64,000 bases of DNA from Pedobacter soli (GTDB lineage: Bacteria; Bacteroidota; Bacteroidia; Sphingobacteriales; Sphingobacteriaceae): positions 496,001 through 560,000 of the forward strand of contig NZ_FMZH01000003.1 of assembly GCF_900101435.1 (NCBI RefSeq), read 5' to 3'. Position 1 is the stretch's first letter. Every line of letters begins with the position of its first letter. Below are positions 43,736-53,200 of the stretch, one piece after another. Both the position numbers and the translations under genes were made by a program. The notes beneath the pieces are model-generated. The model saw nothing but the letters and a program-made list of their open reading frames with translations, was not told the DNA's origin and searched no databases.

Positions 43736-45556
43736 ATGAAGAAAAGAAGTTTTTGGTTAATTACTGTTTTAATGACAGTGGCTTTGCTTGGTGTATTTGT
43801 AATGCAGTTGTATTACATCAGGGAGTCGTATAAGCTAAAATCACAGCTTTTTGATGAACAGGTAAACCAGACGCTTTCTACCGTGGTGAATAAAATTCAG
43901 CGCAGAAATGTTGCCGACCATTTAACCCGGAAAGATGCTGAAAATAAGCTAAAACAAATTCAGGATTCGAGACAACGTGCGCTGGATATTAAAGATTTGA
44001 GGCAGCAATATATGCAGGAAGCCGAATTGCGGCAGGCCGAAAGGGAAAATCAGATTGAAACTTACCTCAACCAGCAGGATAGTATTATCAGGGTATCATA
44101 CCGGGCACCAAATGTAATTTCTGAAAGGGAATACACCTCTTTAACCTCGAAAAACGGCGATAAGCTGGATTTGCAGATGGATGCCTATATTGATATCAAA
44201 AGCCTGATATTAAAGGGCTACAGCATGCGGAGTAAGCCTTTTTCTGCTCCACCAAAGACATTTGAATTTAAAAGCCTGCAAAATTTACCCGATACCCTGA
44301 GGTATCTGGTTTTCGATCCGAGAGATGGTAGCCCCGGCTTTGCCAATGTACCTAAAATCCCGACGGATTTAGATAAGAAATTTAAGCGCGATGATGAGAT
44401 TGCCAAGAAAAAGCTCGAACTGAAAATTGCTGCTTTAGGAAAAGATACCTTTTCTTACAATCGCTTAAGCATGGTAGAAGATGTATCGAAAGAATTGCAG
44501 GAAACCAATGTTCCGATTTATAAGCGCATTAATTTCGACTCGCTGGGTAGCATATTACGGGCAGAACTTTTGGCCAATAATATTACATTGGCGCCATCTT
44601 ACCGGGTTTCTTTGGCGAAAAAAGATTCAACCATCTTCATGATGGCCGCTAATGTTAAGGGCGAGTTTTTACCCGGCAATACCTACAAAATACCCTTATT
44701 TGGCAATGATATTTTTCGCGATCCGGGAATGCTCTTTGTTAGTTTTCCCGATAAAAGCTCGGCAATTGTTGCTAACTTAAGTGCAACCCTGGCTTCTTCG
44801 GTAGGTTTGTTATTGGTGCTGGTATTTATCTTTTCTTACACGCTTTATGCCATTTTAAAGCAGAAGAAAATATCAGAGATGAAAACCGATTTCATCAACA
44901 ACATGACCCATGAGTTTAAAACGCCTGTAGCTACCATTATGATTGCCAGCGAGGCTTTGAAAGATCCGGAGGTAACTGAAGATAAAGCAAGGCTTAAAAG
45001 ACTGGCAGGCATTATATACGATGAGAATGTGCGGTTGGGCAGCCATATTGAAAGGGTGTTAAGTATTGCCAGGTTAGAAAAAGGCGAGCTTAATATGGAG
45101 AACGCCGAGGTAGATATGAACGATCTGATTATGATTGTTCTGGATAGTATGGAGTTGCAGCTGCAGAAAAGAAATGCCGTTATAACGGTAAATACCAATG
45201 CCGAAAATGCTGTTGTTTTTGGCGATGAGCTGCATTTATCGAACGTAATTTACAACCTGATTGATAATGCTAATAAATACAGCACCGATATCCCTGATAT
45301 AACCATTACCACCCGCAATACCAGTAAGCATTTAATTATTGAAATTGCAGATAAAGGTATAGGGATGACCAAAGAACAGGCCAGGCGCATTTTCGATCAG
45401 TTTTACAGGGTGCCTACAGGTAACCTGCATGATGTAAAAGGCTTTGGTTTGGGACTGAATTACGTTCAGGATATCATTAAAAAATTAAATGGAACCGTTA
45501 AAGTAAGTAGCGAAAAAGATAAAGGAACTACATTCGAAATATCTTTACCTTTATAA
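43736..45556 (+). CDS. Sensor histidine kinase with large periplasmic domain
   Basis: 606 residues. Membrane helix 1 at about 7-27, a long Lys/Gln-rich periplasmic domain (28-345) with a coiled-coil start, membrane helix 2 at about 349-372. HisKA carries His392 in NNMTHEFKTPVATI; the ATPase has NVIYNLIDNANKYS (N box), IADKGIGMTKEQ (G1), FDQFYRVP (F box) and FGLGLNYVQDII (G2). It lies 177 bp upstream of a response regulator, so the two form a two-component system. The ligand is unknown. Confidence 0.92.
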   Translation: MKKRSFWLITVLMTVALLGVFVMQLYYIRESYKLKSQLFDEQVNQTLSTVVNKIQRRNVADHLTRKDAENKLKQIQDSRQRALDIKDLRQQYMQEAELRQAERENQIETYLNQQDSIIRVSYRAPNVISEREYTSLTSKNGDKLDLQMDAYIDIKSLILKGYSMRSKPFSAPPKTFEFKSLQNLPDTLRYLVFDPRDGSPGFANVPKIPTDLDKKFKRDDEIAKKKLELKIAALGKDTFSYNRLSMVEDVSKELQETNVPIYKRINFDSLGSILRAELLANNITLAPSYRVSLAKKDSTIFMMAANVKGEFLPGNTYKIPLFGNDIFRDPGMLFVSFPDKSSAIVANLSATLASSVGLLLVLVFIFSYTLYAILKQKKISEMKTDFINNMTHEFKTPVATIMIASEALKDPEVTEDKARLKRLAGIIYDENVRLGSHIERVLSIARLEKGELNMENAEVDMNDLIMIVLDSMELQLQKRNAVITVNTNAENAVVFGDELHLSNVIYNLIDNANKYSTDIPDITITTRNTSKHLIIEIADKGIGMTKEQARRIFDQFYRVPTGNLHDVKGFGLGLNYVQDIIKKLNGTVKVSSEKDKGTTFEISLPL

Positions 45557-45733
45557 TGCTGTTAACCATCGGCACAAAAGCTGGCTTTATCGATACATTA
45601 AAATTTAACAGGTTTAATTTGCTTAATATAGTAGCGTATTAATTTAAAGTTACGTATAAATTAAACCGTTATGCAGATTACGAATCAAACTTTCAGTGTA
45701 GGTAATGCTACATATGTGAATAAAATTAAGAAC

Positions 45734-46429
45734 ATGAAGAAAATACTTCTGGTAGAGGACGATCCAAACTTAGGTTTATTATTACAGGACTATTTACAGC
45801 TAAAGGGTAAATTTGATGTAGTACTGTGCACTGACGGTGAAGAAGGGTTGCGGGCTTTTGGTAAGCAAAACTTCGATTTGTGCATTTTAGATGTAATGAT
45901 GCCTAAAAAGGATGGGTTTACTTTGGGTAAAGATATCAGAAAGGCAAATGTGCATGTACCCATTATTTTTGCAACGGCTAAAACCATGCTCGAAGATAAA
46001 GCTGCGGCCTACGATTTGGGTGGAGATGATTACATTACCAAACCTTTCCGTATTGAAGAACTTTTGCTTCGCATAAACGCCATGTTTAAACGTGTGGCTA
46101 ATAAAGCTGATAGTAACGACGAATCGGCAGAAACGCAGTTTTCGATTGGTCAGTATCATTTCGATTATACTACGCAGATTATTACCAATAATGATGTTCA
46201 GCAGAAACTTTCTACCAAAGAGGCAGAGTTGCTGCGTTTGTTATGCCTGAAAAAGAATACCGTATTAACCCGCGAAGAAGCTTTACTCAGCATCTGGCAC
46301 GACGATAACTACTTTAACGGCCGCAGTATGGATGTGTTTTTAAGTAAACTGCGCAAATACCTGCGTGCTGATCCGGCTGTTGAAATTATCAACGTACACG
46401 GAAAAGGCTATAAATTACTCGTAAATTAA
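45734..46429 (+). CDS. OmpR/PhoB-type response regulator
   Basis: 231 residues from the ATG at 45734 (MKKILLVEDDP, the normal receiver start; an upstream in-frame ATG at 45671 would add 21 residues unlike the family). Receiver: Asp9/Asp10, phospho-accepting Asp53 in ILDVMMP, Lys in DYITKPF. The C-terminal winged-helix domain (LSTKEAELLRLLCLKKNTVLTREEALLSIW..., RSMDVFLSKLRKYLRADPAVEIINVHGKGYKL) binds DNA. Partner of the upstream kinase. Confidence 0.94.
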   Translation: MKKILLVEDDPNLGLLLQDYLQLKGKFDVVLCTDGEEGLRAFGKQNFDLCILDVMMPKKDGFTLGKDIRKANVHVPIIFATAKTMLEDKAAAYDLGGDDYITKPFRIEELLLRINAMFKRVANKADSNDESAETQFSIGQYHFDYTTQIITNNDVQQKLSTKEAELLRLLCLKKNTVLTREEALLSIWHDDNYFNGRSMDVFLSKLRKYLRADPAVEIINVHGKGYKLLVN

Positions 46430-46510
46430 ATGCAGTTTTAATGTTGTAACGTTATAAGGTTGGAATGTTCAGGTCGAACTTTCCAACATCAAACATTTCA
46501 ATCTTCCAGC
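46430..46510. repeat. Hairpin between convergent genes
   Basis: GTTGGAATGTT and AACTTTCCAAC form a near-perfect stem with a 7-nt loop. The flanking sequence AACATTTCAATCTTCC also occurs, slightly changed, in the groES-groEL gap, so this is a dispersed repeat. It may help end transcription from both sides. Confidence 0.45.
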
Positions 46511-47356
46511 CTATAAATATAAGTTTTCTTGAATGGCTGGAATAATGCCTCTTTCCTGAGCGAGTTTAAACAAGGTATCAACCGCTTTACGGCCTTCTTC
46601 GCCCAGGTTAATGCTATATTTGTTTACGTAAAGTTCAATGTGCTTGTACATTACACTTTCTTCCATGGCCTGCGCATGCTGGCGAATAAAGTCAATACTC
46701 GATTTTGGATGGGCAAAAGCGTATTCAACCGACTGCCTGATTAAGCGGTTAACTTTTAATTGTACCTCGCGATCGAGATTACGGTTAATTACAATACCAC
46801 CCAGCGGGATAGCACAACCGGTTAGTTTTTCCCAGTAATCGCCAAGGTCTACAATTTTGTTTAAGCCTTTATCCTGATAGGTAAATCGGTTTTCGTGTAT
46901 AATCAGGCCTAAATCAATCTTTTCTTCCAGTAAAGCCGATTCGATTTCAGAAAATACTAGTTCCTGCTTGTTTTGCAATTCAGGATAGGCAATACCCAAC
47001 AGAAAATTTGCCGTGGTGTATTTGCCCGGTATACCGATTTTAAGTCCGGAGTTTGGAGTACGGAGTTGGGTGGCTTCGCTATCAAAATCATTCTTGCTGA
47101 TCAACAACGGGCCAACACCAAAGCCAAGGGCGCTACCTGCATCGAGCAGGGCATATTGGTTAGCAACATAAGCAAAAGCATGAAAACTTAATTTGGTAAT
47201 ATTTAATTCGCCGCGCAGTGCTTTCTGGTTTAGTGTTTCAACATCATCGTAATAAACCTCAAATTCTAAACCTTCAGTATCAATTTTATGGTGAATTAAT
47301 GCATCGAAAATAAAAGTATCGTTAGGGCAGGGCGAAAAGCCAAGGGTAAGTTTCAT
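46511..47356 (-). CDS. mqnD: 1,4-Dihydroxy-6-naphthoate synthase MqnD
   Basis: 281 residues. Begins MKLTLGFSPCPNDTFIFDALIHHKIDTEGLEFEVYYDDVETLNQKAL, the MqnD signature, with TKLSFHAFAYVANQYALLDAGSALGFGVGPLLIS following. MqnD converts cyclic dehypoxanthine futalosine to 1,4-dihydroxy-6-naphthoate in the futalosine route to menaquinone. It follows mqnB by 40 bp on the minus strand; the other mqn genes are not in the window. Confidence 0.93.
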   Translation of the reverse strand: MKLTLGFSPCPNDTFIFDALIHHKIDTEGLEFEVYYDDVETLNQKALRGELNITKLSFHAFAYVANQYALLDAGSALGFGVGPLLISKNDFDSEATQLRTPNSGLKIGIPGKYTTANFLLGIAYPELQNKQELVFSEIESALLEEKIDLGLIIHENRFTYQDKGLNKIVDLGDYWEKLTGCAIPLGGIVINRNLDREVQLKVNRLIRQSVEYAFAHPKSSIDFIRQHAQAMEESVMYKHIELYVNKYSINLGEEGRKAVDTLFKLAQERGIIPAIQENLYL

Positions 47357-47396
47357 AGCTCAAAATTAACTACTGTGGTAAATTAATCCGTCATGC

Positions 47397-48020
47397 TCAG
47401 TTCATTTCTCCAATAAAAGCAATGGCCCAGTCGTTCAGGTTTTTAATAGAAAGGCCTATTTGCCAGTTGTCTTTGTTTCGGGGCTCTACATAGTTAGATA
47501 CACTTCTGATTTGCAGGCAATCGATATGAAACTGTTTGCAGGCATAAAAAACAGCTGCGCCTTCCATACTTTCAGTTGTGGGGTTTAGCCTTTTAACCAG
47601 GTTTTTAATGCTTTTTTCACTTCCGGTTACACAGTTCATGGTAATGCCTTTTGCCTGGGGTAAATCTAATTGGTGCTGGCTTCGGGCGGTGTAATGGTTA
47701 TCGCCGAAGCCCAGGTCGGTAATGGTTAAAAAATCGTCGCCATTCTCGGCACCCAATTCGGCAAAGGTATCTTCGGTAATGTTTAATACCGTACCCAGGG
47801 CAATATTGCGGTCAAAACAGCCTGCAATACCAAAATTTACCACCAGGTTATATTTATGCGAGAGGTGCCTGCCCAAAGCAAAAGCTGTTGCTACCATACC
47901 TACTCCGGTAATGAGCAAATCGAAATTTTTGCTTTCTACAAAATCACCTTCAGGCAAATTAAAATGCTGGTAAAAAAAAGAAAGTTCGGCCTTTGTGGCT
48001 GCAACAACTAAAGTTTTCAT
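47397..48020 (-). CDS. mqnB: Futalosine hydrolase MqnB
   Basis: 207 residues with the nucleoside-phosphorylase-like fold: MKTLVVAATKAELSFFYQHF, LLITGVGMVATAFALGRHL, NFGIAGCFDRNIALG and STESMEGAAVFYACKQFHIDCLQIRSVSNYVEPRN, where the MEGAAVFYAC segment holds the ribose-binding Glu and RSVSN the catalytic Asp-equivalent region. It removes hypoxanthine from futalosine. The pairing with mqnD makes the assignment firm. Confidence 0.92.
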   Translation of the reverse strand: MKTLVVAATKAELSFFYQHFNLPEGDFVESKNFDLLITGVGMVATAFALGRHLSHKYNLVVNFGIAGCFDRNIALGTVLNITEDTFAELGAENGDDFLTITDLGFGDNHYTARSQHQLDLPQAKGITMNCVTGSEKSIKNLVKRLNPTTESMEGAAVFYACKQFHIDCLQIRSVSNYVEPRNKDNWQIGLSIKNLNDWAIAFIGEMN

Positions 48021-48107
48021 AAAGTAAAGTTAGCAGATTGTTTTCATTAAAGTTTCAGGTTTTATGTAAGCTTTGGTCTTTAGTCTTTAAGCTTGAACCT
48101 TTATCTG

Positions 48108-48115
48108 TATATTTG
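48108..48115 (+). promoter_or_regulatory. -7 element upstream of the PTPS gene
   Basis: TATATTTG, an exact TAnnTTTG, 17 nt before the ATG at 48133. The -33 element is not clear. Confidence 0.5.
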
Positions 48116-48132
48116 CGGTTTATTTTATAGTA

Positions 48133-48543
48133 ATGATTTACATAACGAGAAAAGCATCATTTAACGCAGCGCATAAGCTGGCCCGAACCGATTGGGATGA
48201 TGATAAAAATAGTGAGGTTTATGGCAAATGCGCCAATCCAAACTGGCACGGCCATAACTATTGGTTATATGTTACCGTTAAAGGCGAAGTTAACCCCGAA
48301 ACTGGTTTCCTTGTCGACCTGAAATGGTTAAAAGATGTAATGAATAATTATGTTGTAGATAAGGTAGATCATAAAAATTTAAACCTCGATGTCGATTTTA
48401 TGAAAGGCAAACTGGCCTCGACCGAAAATCTGGCTATCGAAATCTGGAAACAGTTGTGGGCACCAATTGCAGAAAGTGGTGCAATTTTACATTGCGTAAA
48501 AATCTACGAAACTGAAAACAATTATGTTGAATATTTTGGCTAA
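48133..48543 (+). CDS. 6-pyruvoyl-tetrahydropterin synthase-type pterin enzyme (QueD/PTPS family)
   Basis: 136 residues. Zinc ligands: His in FNAAHKLAR and both His of NWHGHNY. The catalytic Cys is in KCANPNWHGH, giving the spacing CxxxxxHGH, the signature of tetrahydrobiopterin-type PTPS from animals; bacterial QueD normally has CxxxHGH. VDHKNLN and the TENLAIEIW segment also follow the animal enzyme closely. The product may thus be 6-pyruvoyltetrahydropterin rather than the queuosine precursor. The next gene is folE, which makes the substrate. Activity is inferred. Confidence 0.85.
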   Translation: MIYITRKASFNAAHKLARTDWDDDKNSEVYGKCANPNWHGHNYWLYVTVKGEVNPETGFLVDLKWLKDVMNNYVVDKVDHKNLNLDVDFMKGKLASTENLAIEIWKQLWAPIAESGAILHCVKIYETENNYVEYFG

Positions 48544-48555
48544 AAACCTACATTA

Positions 48556-49191
48556 ATGAGCGATAAAGACGTATTAAAAGGCGAGTCGATAGATGGGTAT
48601 GTAAAAATAGACCGTTATAACGACGATAAAATAGAAGCCGTAGCTACACACTACAAAGATATTTTAGGGCAATTGGGCGAAAATCCTGAGCGCGAAGGTT
48701 TATTAAAAACTCCTGAGCGTGTGGCCAAAGCATTGCAATATTTAACACATGGCTACGATTTAAAACCTGATGAAATTTTAAGATCGGCTATGTTTGAAGA
48801 AGACTATAGCCAAATGGTTGTAGTTAAAGATATTGAAGTATATTCGATGTGCGAACACCACATGTTGCCGTTTTTTGGTAAGGCTCATATTGCCTATATC
48901 CCGAACGGACATATTGTAGGTTTAAGCAAAATTCCACGTGTGGTTGATGCTTTTGCGCGTCGTTTGCAGGTACAGGAGCGTTTAACCAACGAAATCAGGG
49001 ATTGTATTCAAAATACCTTAAGCCCAATGGGAGTTGCGGTAGTAATGGAATGCAGGCACTTATGTATGGCTATGCGCGGGGTACAAAAACAGAATTCGGT
49101 AACCACAACCTCGGCCTTTACCGGTACCTTTTTAAGTAACGATAAAACAAGAGCAGAGTTTTTAAGGTTAATTACGGCAAGTTTAGATTAA
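48556..49191 (+). CDS. folE: GTP cyclohydrolase I FolE
   Basis: 211 residues, standard length. The catalytic core is complete: [47 protein letters not shown], with Cys and His zinc ligands in CEHH, and the second Cys in [25 protein letters not shown]. It opens GTP to dihydroneopterin triphosphate, the entry to folate and biopterin synthesis. It is 12 bp after the PTPS gene, so both act in one pathway. Confidence 0.96.
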   Translation: MSDKDVLKGESIDGYVKIDRYNDDKIEAVATHYKDILGQLGENPEREGLLKTPERVAKALQYLTHGYDLKPDEILRSAMFEEDYSQMVVVKDIEVYSMCEHHMLPFFGKAHIAYIPNGHIVGLSKIPRVVDAFARRLQVQERLTNEIRDCIQNTLSPMGVAVVMECRHLCMAMRGVQKQNSVTTTSAFTGTFLSNDKTRAEFLRLITASLD

Positions 49192-49198
49192 CCCCCTT

Positions 49199-49265
49199 CC
49201 CCCTTGAGGGGGCAGGATTTAATAGTAATAATTTTAACTAAATATTTAATTTCCCCTATAGGGGA
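49199..49265. repeat. Two palindromes between folE and fabD
   Basis: CCCCCTTGAGGGGG at 49199-49212 and TCCCCTATAGGGGA at 49252-49265 are perfect palindromes in the 83-bp gap. This CCCCTT/AAGGGG unit is a recurrent intergenic repeat in the group. Neither hairpin has a T-run, so they are not typical terminators. Confidence 0.6.
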
Positions 49266-49274
49266 TTAAGGGGT

Positions 49275-50156
49275 ATGAAAGCATATATTTTTCCCGGACA
49301 GGGCGCACAGTTTGTAGGTATGGGTAAAGACCTTTACGAAAACCCGGAAGCTGCAGCATTATTTGAAAAAGCTAACGAAATTATTGGTTTCCGCATTAGC
49401 GATATCATGTTTAGCGGAACTGATGAAGAATTGAAACAAACTAAGGTAACGCAGCCTGCAATCTTTTTGCATTCGGTGATTTTAGCTAAAGTTTTAGGAG
49501 CCGATTTTAAACCCGATATGGTTGCTGGGCACTCTTTAGGCGAATTTTCGGCTTTAGTAGCAGCAAATGCATTAAGTTTCGAAGATGGCTTGAAATTGGT
49601 TATTGCACGTGCAAATGCCATGCAGAAAGCCTGCGAAGCACAACCATCAACCATGGCTGCTATTTTAGGTTTGGCTGATGAGGTTGTAGAGCAAATCTGC
49701 GCAGATATTGATGCTGTTGTAGTGCCGGCAAATTATAACTGCCCGGGGCAATTGGTAATCTCTGGTAGTATTGAGGGTATTGATCTGGCTTGTGCCAAAT
49801 TAACTGAGGCCGGAGCAAAAAGGGCATTGAAATTAAACGTAGGTGGTGCTTTCCACTCGCCATTAATGGAACCTGCAAAGATTGAATTACAGGCAGCTAT
49901 TGAAGCGACTAACATTGCTGCACCGGTTTGCCCGGTTTATCAAAATGTTGATGCAAAGCCTTACACTGACCCTGCAGAAATAAAAGCCAATTTAATTAAA
50001 CAATTAACCGGTGCTGTACGTTGGACACAGACGGTAGGCAATATGCTTGCCGATGGGGCAACCGAATTTGTTGAGGTTGGTCCGGGCAATGTATTGCAGG
50101 GATTGGTTAAAAAAGTAAGTCGTGAAGTACAAACCAGTAGTGCTGTAATCGCTTAA
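49275..50156 (+). CDS. fabD: Malonyl-CoA-ACP transacylase FabD
   Basis: 293 residues. Opens YIFPGQGAQFVGMGKDLY; the nucleophile Ser is in GHSLGEFSALVA; the Gln of the KVTQPAIFLHS segment, Arg near ARANAMQKA and catalytic His in VGGAFHSPLM complete the site. It loads malonyl groups onto acyl carrier protein for fatty-acid synthesis. It follows folE after a repeat-filled gap and ends in a terminator. Confidence 0.95.
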   Translation: MKAYIFPGQGAQFVGMGKDLYENPEAAALFEKANEIIGFRISDIMFSGTDEELKQTKVTQPAIFLHSVILAKVLGADFKPDMVAGHSLGEFSALVAANALSFEDGLKLVIARANAMQKACEAQPSTMAAILGLADEVVEQICADIDAVVVPANYNCPGQLVISGSIEGIDLACAKLTEAGAKRALKLNVGGAFHSPLMEPAKIELQAAIEATNIAAPVCPVYQNVDAKPYTDPAEIKANLIKQLTGAVRWTQTVGNMLADGATEFVEVGPGNVLQGLVKKVSREVQTSSAVIA

Positions 50157-50182
50157 TTTTATTTCCTTAAATATAATACCAG

Positions 50183-50216
50183 CGCCATAAACCAAAGTTT
50201 ATGGCGTTGTTTTTTA
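50183..50216 (+). terminator. Rho-independent terminator after fabD
   Basis: Perfect 9-bp arms CGCCATAAA and TTTATGGCG (50183-50206) followed by TTG and six T residues. Confidence 0.85.
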
Positions 50217-50243
50217 CCAATATTTAAATATCTTTATCCGTAG

Positions 50244-53200
50244 ATGAAACTAAGCTTTGGTGTAAAAATAAGATTTCTATTGCTTGTTTTGGGCTGTTGT
50301 CTCATAGCAACTTCCATTTCTTTAAGCCGTTTTACCACCAAAAGCGAATTGCTTGATCATGATGCCAACGAGATCCAGCAAAACCTCTTGGCTAAAGAAA
50401 GATCTGTTGAAAGTTTTTTAGCCAATAAGAAAGAGGTTGCTAAAGCCAAACAATTTCATCTAAATCCGCAAGATGCCACCAATTTTATCGAAACCTATCG
50501 CAAGCAAAATGGCATTAATTTATTTACCTATCAAAATGATGAGCTTAAATTCTGGAGCACCTATAAAGTTTCAGAAATAGATCCCTCTGCTATAAAAGAA
50601 GGAAGTTCGGTGCTGTTCTTTTCAAACGGATGGTACGAAGTGATTAAAAGTGTACAGGGTAATTTTAGTTTTATTTTTCTCATCTCCATTCAGTCCCAGT
50701 ATCCTTTTAAAGAAACGCAGTATTTTAAAAACGATATAGACCCGCTGTTATCCAAAACCAGGATTTTAACCTTTGCTTCTTTTACCGATAAAGATGTTTA
50801 CACGATAAAGAGTCTCGATAATAAATTTCTATTCGGTCTAAAGGTTAAACCCGGCTATGCCGATACCTATTTCTCCGGCATTCAGCTTTGGCTTTTTGTG
50901 GCTGGAATGCTGTGTATCTGCATGTTTTTTAATTCGCTATGCTCGTTTATTGCAAGGCGCGGACATATTGCCTGGGGTACTTTTTTATTGCTGTTTTTCT
51001 TTCTGGCCTTTCGCTTAACTGATCTATACTTCGGCTGGTTTAACCACCGCTTTACATTGGATCTTTTTGATCCTAAAATTTATGCCGATAGCTTTTTAAT
51101 GCCCTCACTTGGCGATTTTTTACTCAACGTAATCGCCATTACCTGGTTGCTTTTGTTTATGTACAATCACAAAGCACAATACCAGTTTCCGGGATGGATT
51201 AAGCGAAATAAATTTGTCGGTTTGTTTATTCAGGCAGCCTTAATGGTGTTTATTGGTAAGATTGTTTGGGATACAGACGATATCTTTTTCGGGCTGATCT
51301 TTAACTCCCGCATTAACTTCGATATTGTAAATATTTTAAAACTTAGCGGTACCAGCTGGGTGGGGATTGTAATTTTGTGCCTCGCCTGGTTCCAGATTTA
51401 CCTCATTACCGTAATTTCGGCAACGGTAAGCAGCCAGTTAAACGTTACCAACAGAGAAAGGATTATTATTTTTCTGATCGGGTTTACAGGCGTGTTTATT
51501 TATAAGCTGTTTGTTGATTTCAATGCTTTTTTCATCGTTTTTGCCCTCGTTTTGTTTATCGTAGCCAGAGCGGTGTATTTAAAGGAAAGTAATTTTTCAA
51601 TTGGCATGTTTGCCATTGTTTTTTTCTGCCTGGCTTTTAATACCTCTATTAAATACACCCGTTTTAAAGACATTAAAGAGCGGAACCTGCGCGAACCGAT
51701 GGCGCGGAAAATACAATCGTCAGAAGATCTGAATGCCATTTTAGCCTTGGGCACACTGGGCAATGATATTGCTAAAGACGATTTTCTGGCCCGGTATTTT
51801 AATCAAAATAAAACGGCCAATTACGCCGTACTTAAAAATCACCTTAAAGATTATCTCGATGGTTATTTAAGTCGCTATGATTCGCAAATTTATCCGTACG
51901 ACAGGTTAGGTACGGCAATGGGCAATGCCGATAGTCCGCCAATTGATAAATATAAAAATCTGGTTGAAGCCGGTTCGGTAAAAATCGATGGTTCCAACTT
52001 CTTTTATCAGGTAAATAATACTTTTGGCTATCAGGATTATTTCGGAATTATTTCGGTAGTTGATAATGGGAATTTACTCGGTACCCTCATTATCGAGCTC
52101 CGGTCCAAGCCTTACAATTACAATAACAGGCTACCTGATCTTTTGGGCGATCAAAAGCAGGCAAAAGACGAAGATTTCAGGGGTTATTCTATTGCCTTTT
52201 ACAGCAATGATAAACTGCTTAACCAATCTGGTAATTATACTTTTCCTTTAGATGGCAGCGTGTTTAAAGGGAAAAAGGATGATTTTGTTACGCTCAGCGA
52301 TGATAGCCTGCACTATAGCCACCTTATTTATAAGCCTTCGGCGAGTAAAATGGTAATCATCAGTAAAGCCAAGGTAGATTATGTAGAGCGGTTAGCCGCA
52401 TTATCTTTCTTTTTTCTGGTATTTATTATCTTCTCTTTACTGCTTTACGGCTTAATATGGCTGATTAAAAACCTCGATGACGATAAGGTTGGCTGGTTTA
52501 GCATTAATCGCTCGTTAATGATCAATGCCAATAAAATTTTGTATAAAACGCGTATTCAGGTGGTAATTGTGCTCTCGGTAGTGGCCACCTTAGTAATTGT
52601 AGGCTGGGTAACCTATTACTACATGGATAAAGAATACCGCGGCCAGCAGGATGCCATATTGAAAGATAAGATCAGGAAAGTGCAGCAGAATTTCGAAAAG
52701 CAGGTTTTTAGCAATGGAATGATTTCGAACGATGAGAATGCTGCTGCGGATTTTAACAATTTCGCCGATATAAACAATGCCGACTTGAACTTATATGATT
52801 TGAGTGGTAACCTCACCATGACCACCTATCCGAAGCTGTATAGCTATAAAATTATTGGACGGAAAATGGGACCACTGGCTTATATTGCTTTAAATGGCCT
52901 GCGCCGCTCGGAATTTATCAATCTCGACGAGAAAATAGGGAATTTAACTTACGCAGCGGCTTATGCTCCGGTTAGGAATGCGCAAAATAAAACAATAGCT
53001 TATTTAGGTTTGCCCAATTATTCAAACGAAGAAGAATATAGCGATAAAATAGCCCTTTTTGTAAGTAACCTGATCAATATTTATGCGCTTGTTTTCGTTG
53101 CTATCGGGGTATTGGCCATCTTTTTGGCCAACCAGATTACAAGTCCTTTAACCTTTATTCAGGAAAGTATCAGCAGAACAAAAATAGGGCAACGTAACGA

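Noticed and set aside
45671..45733. Extended N-terminus of the response regulator
   Set aside because: Receiver domains start at MKKILLVEDDP; the 21 extra residues have no similarity and the leader is AT-rich.
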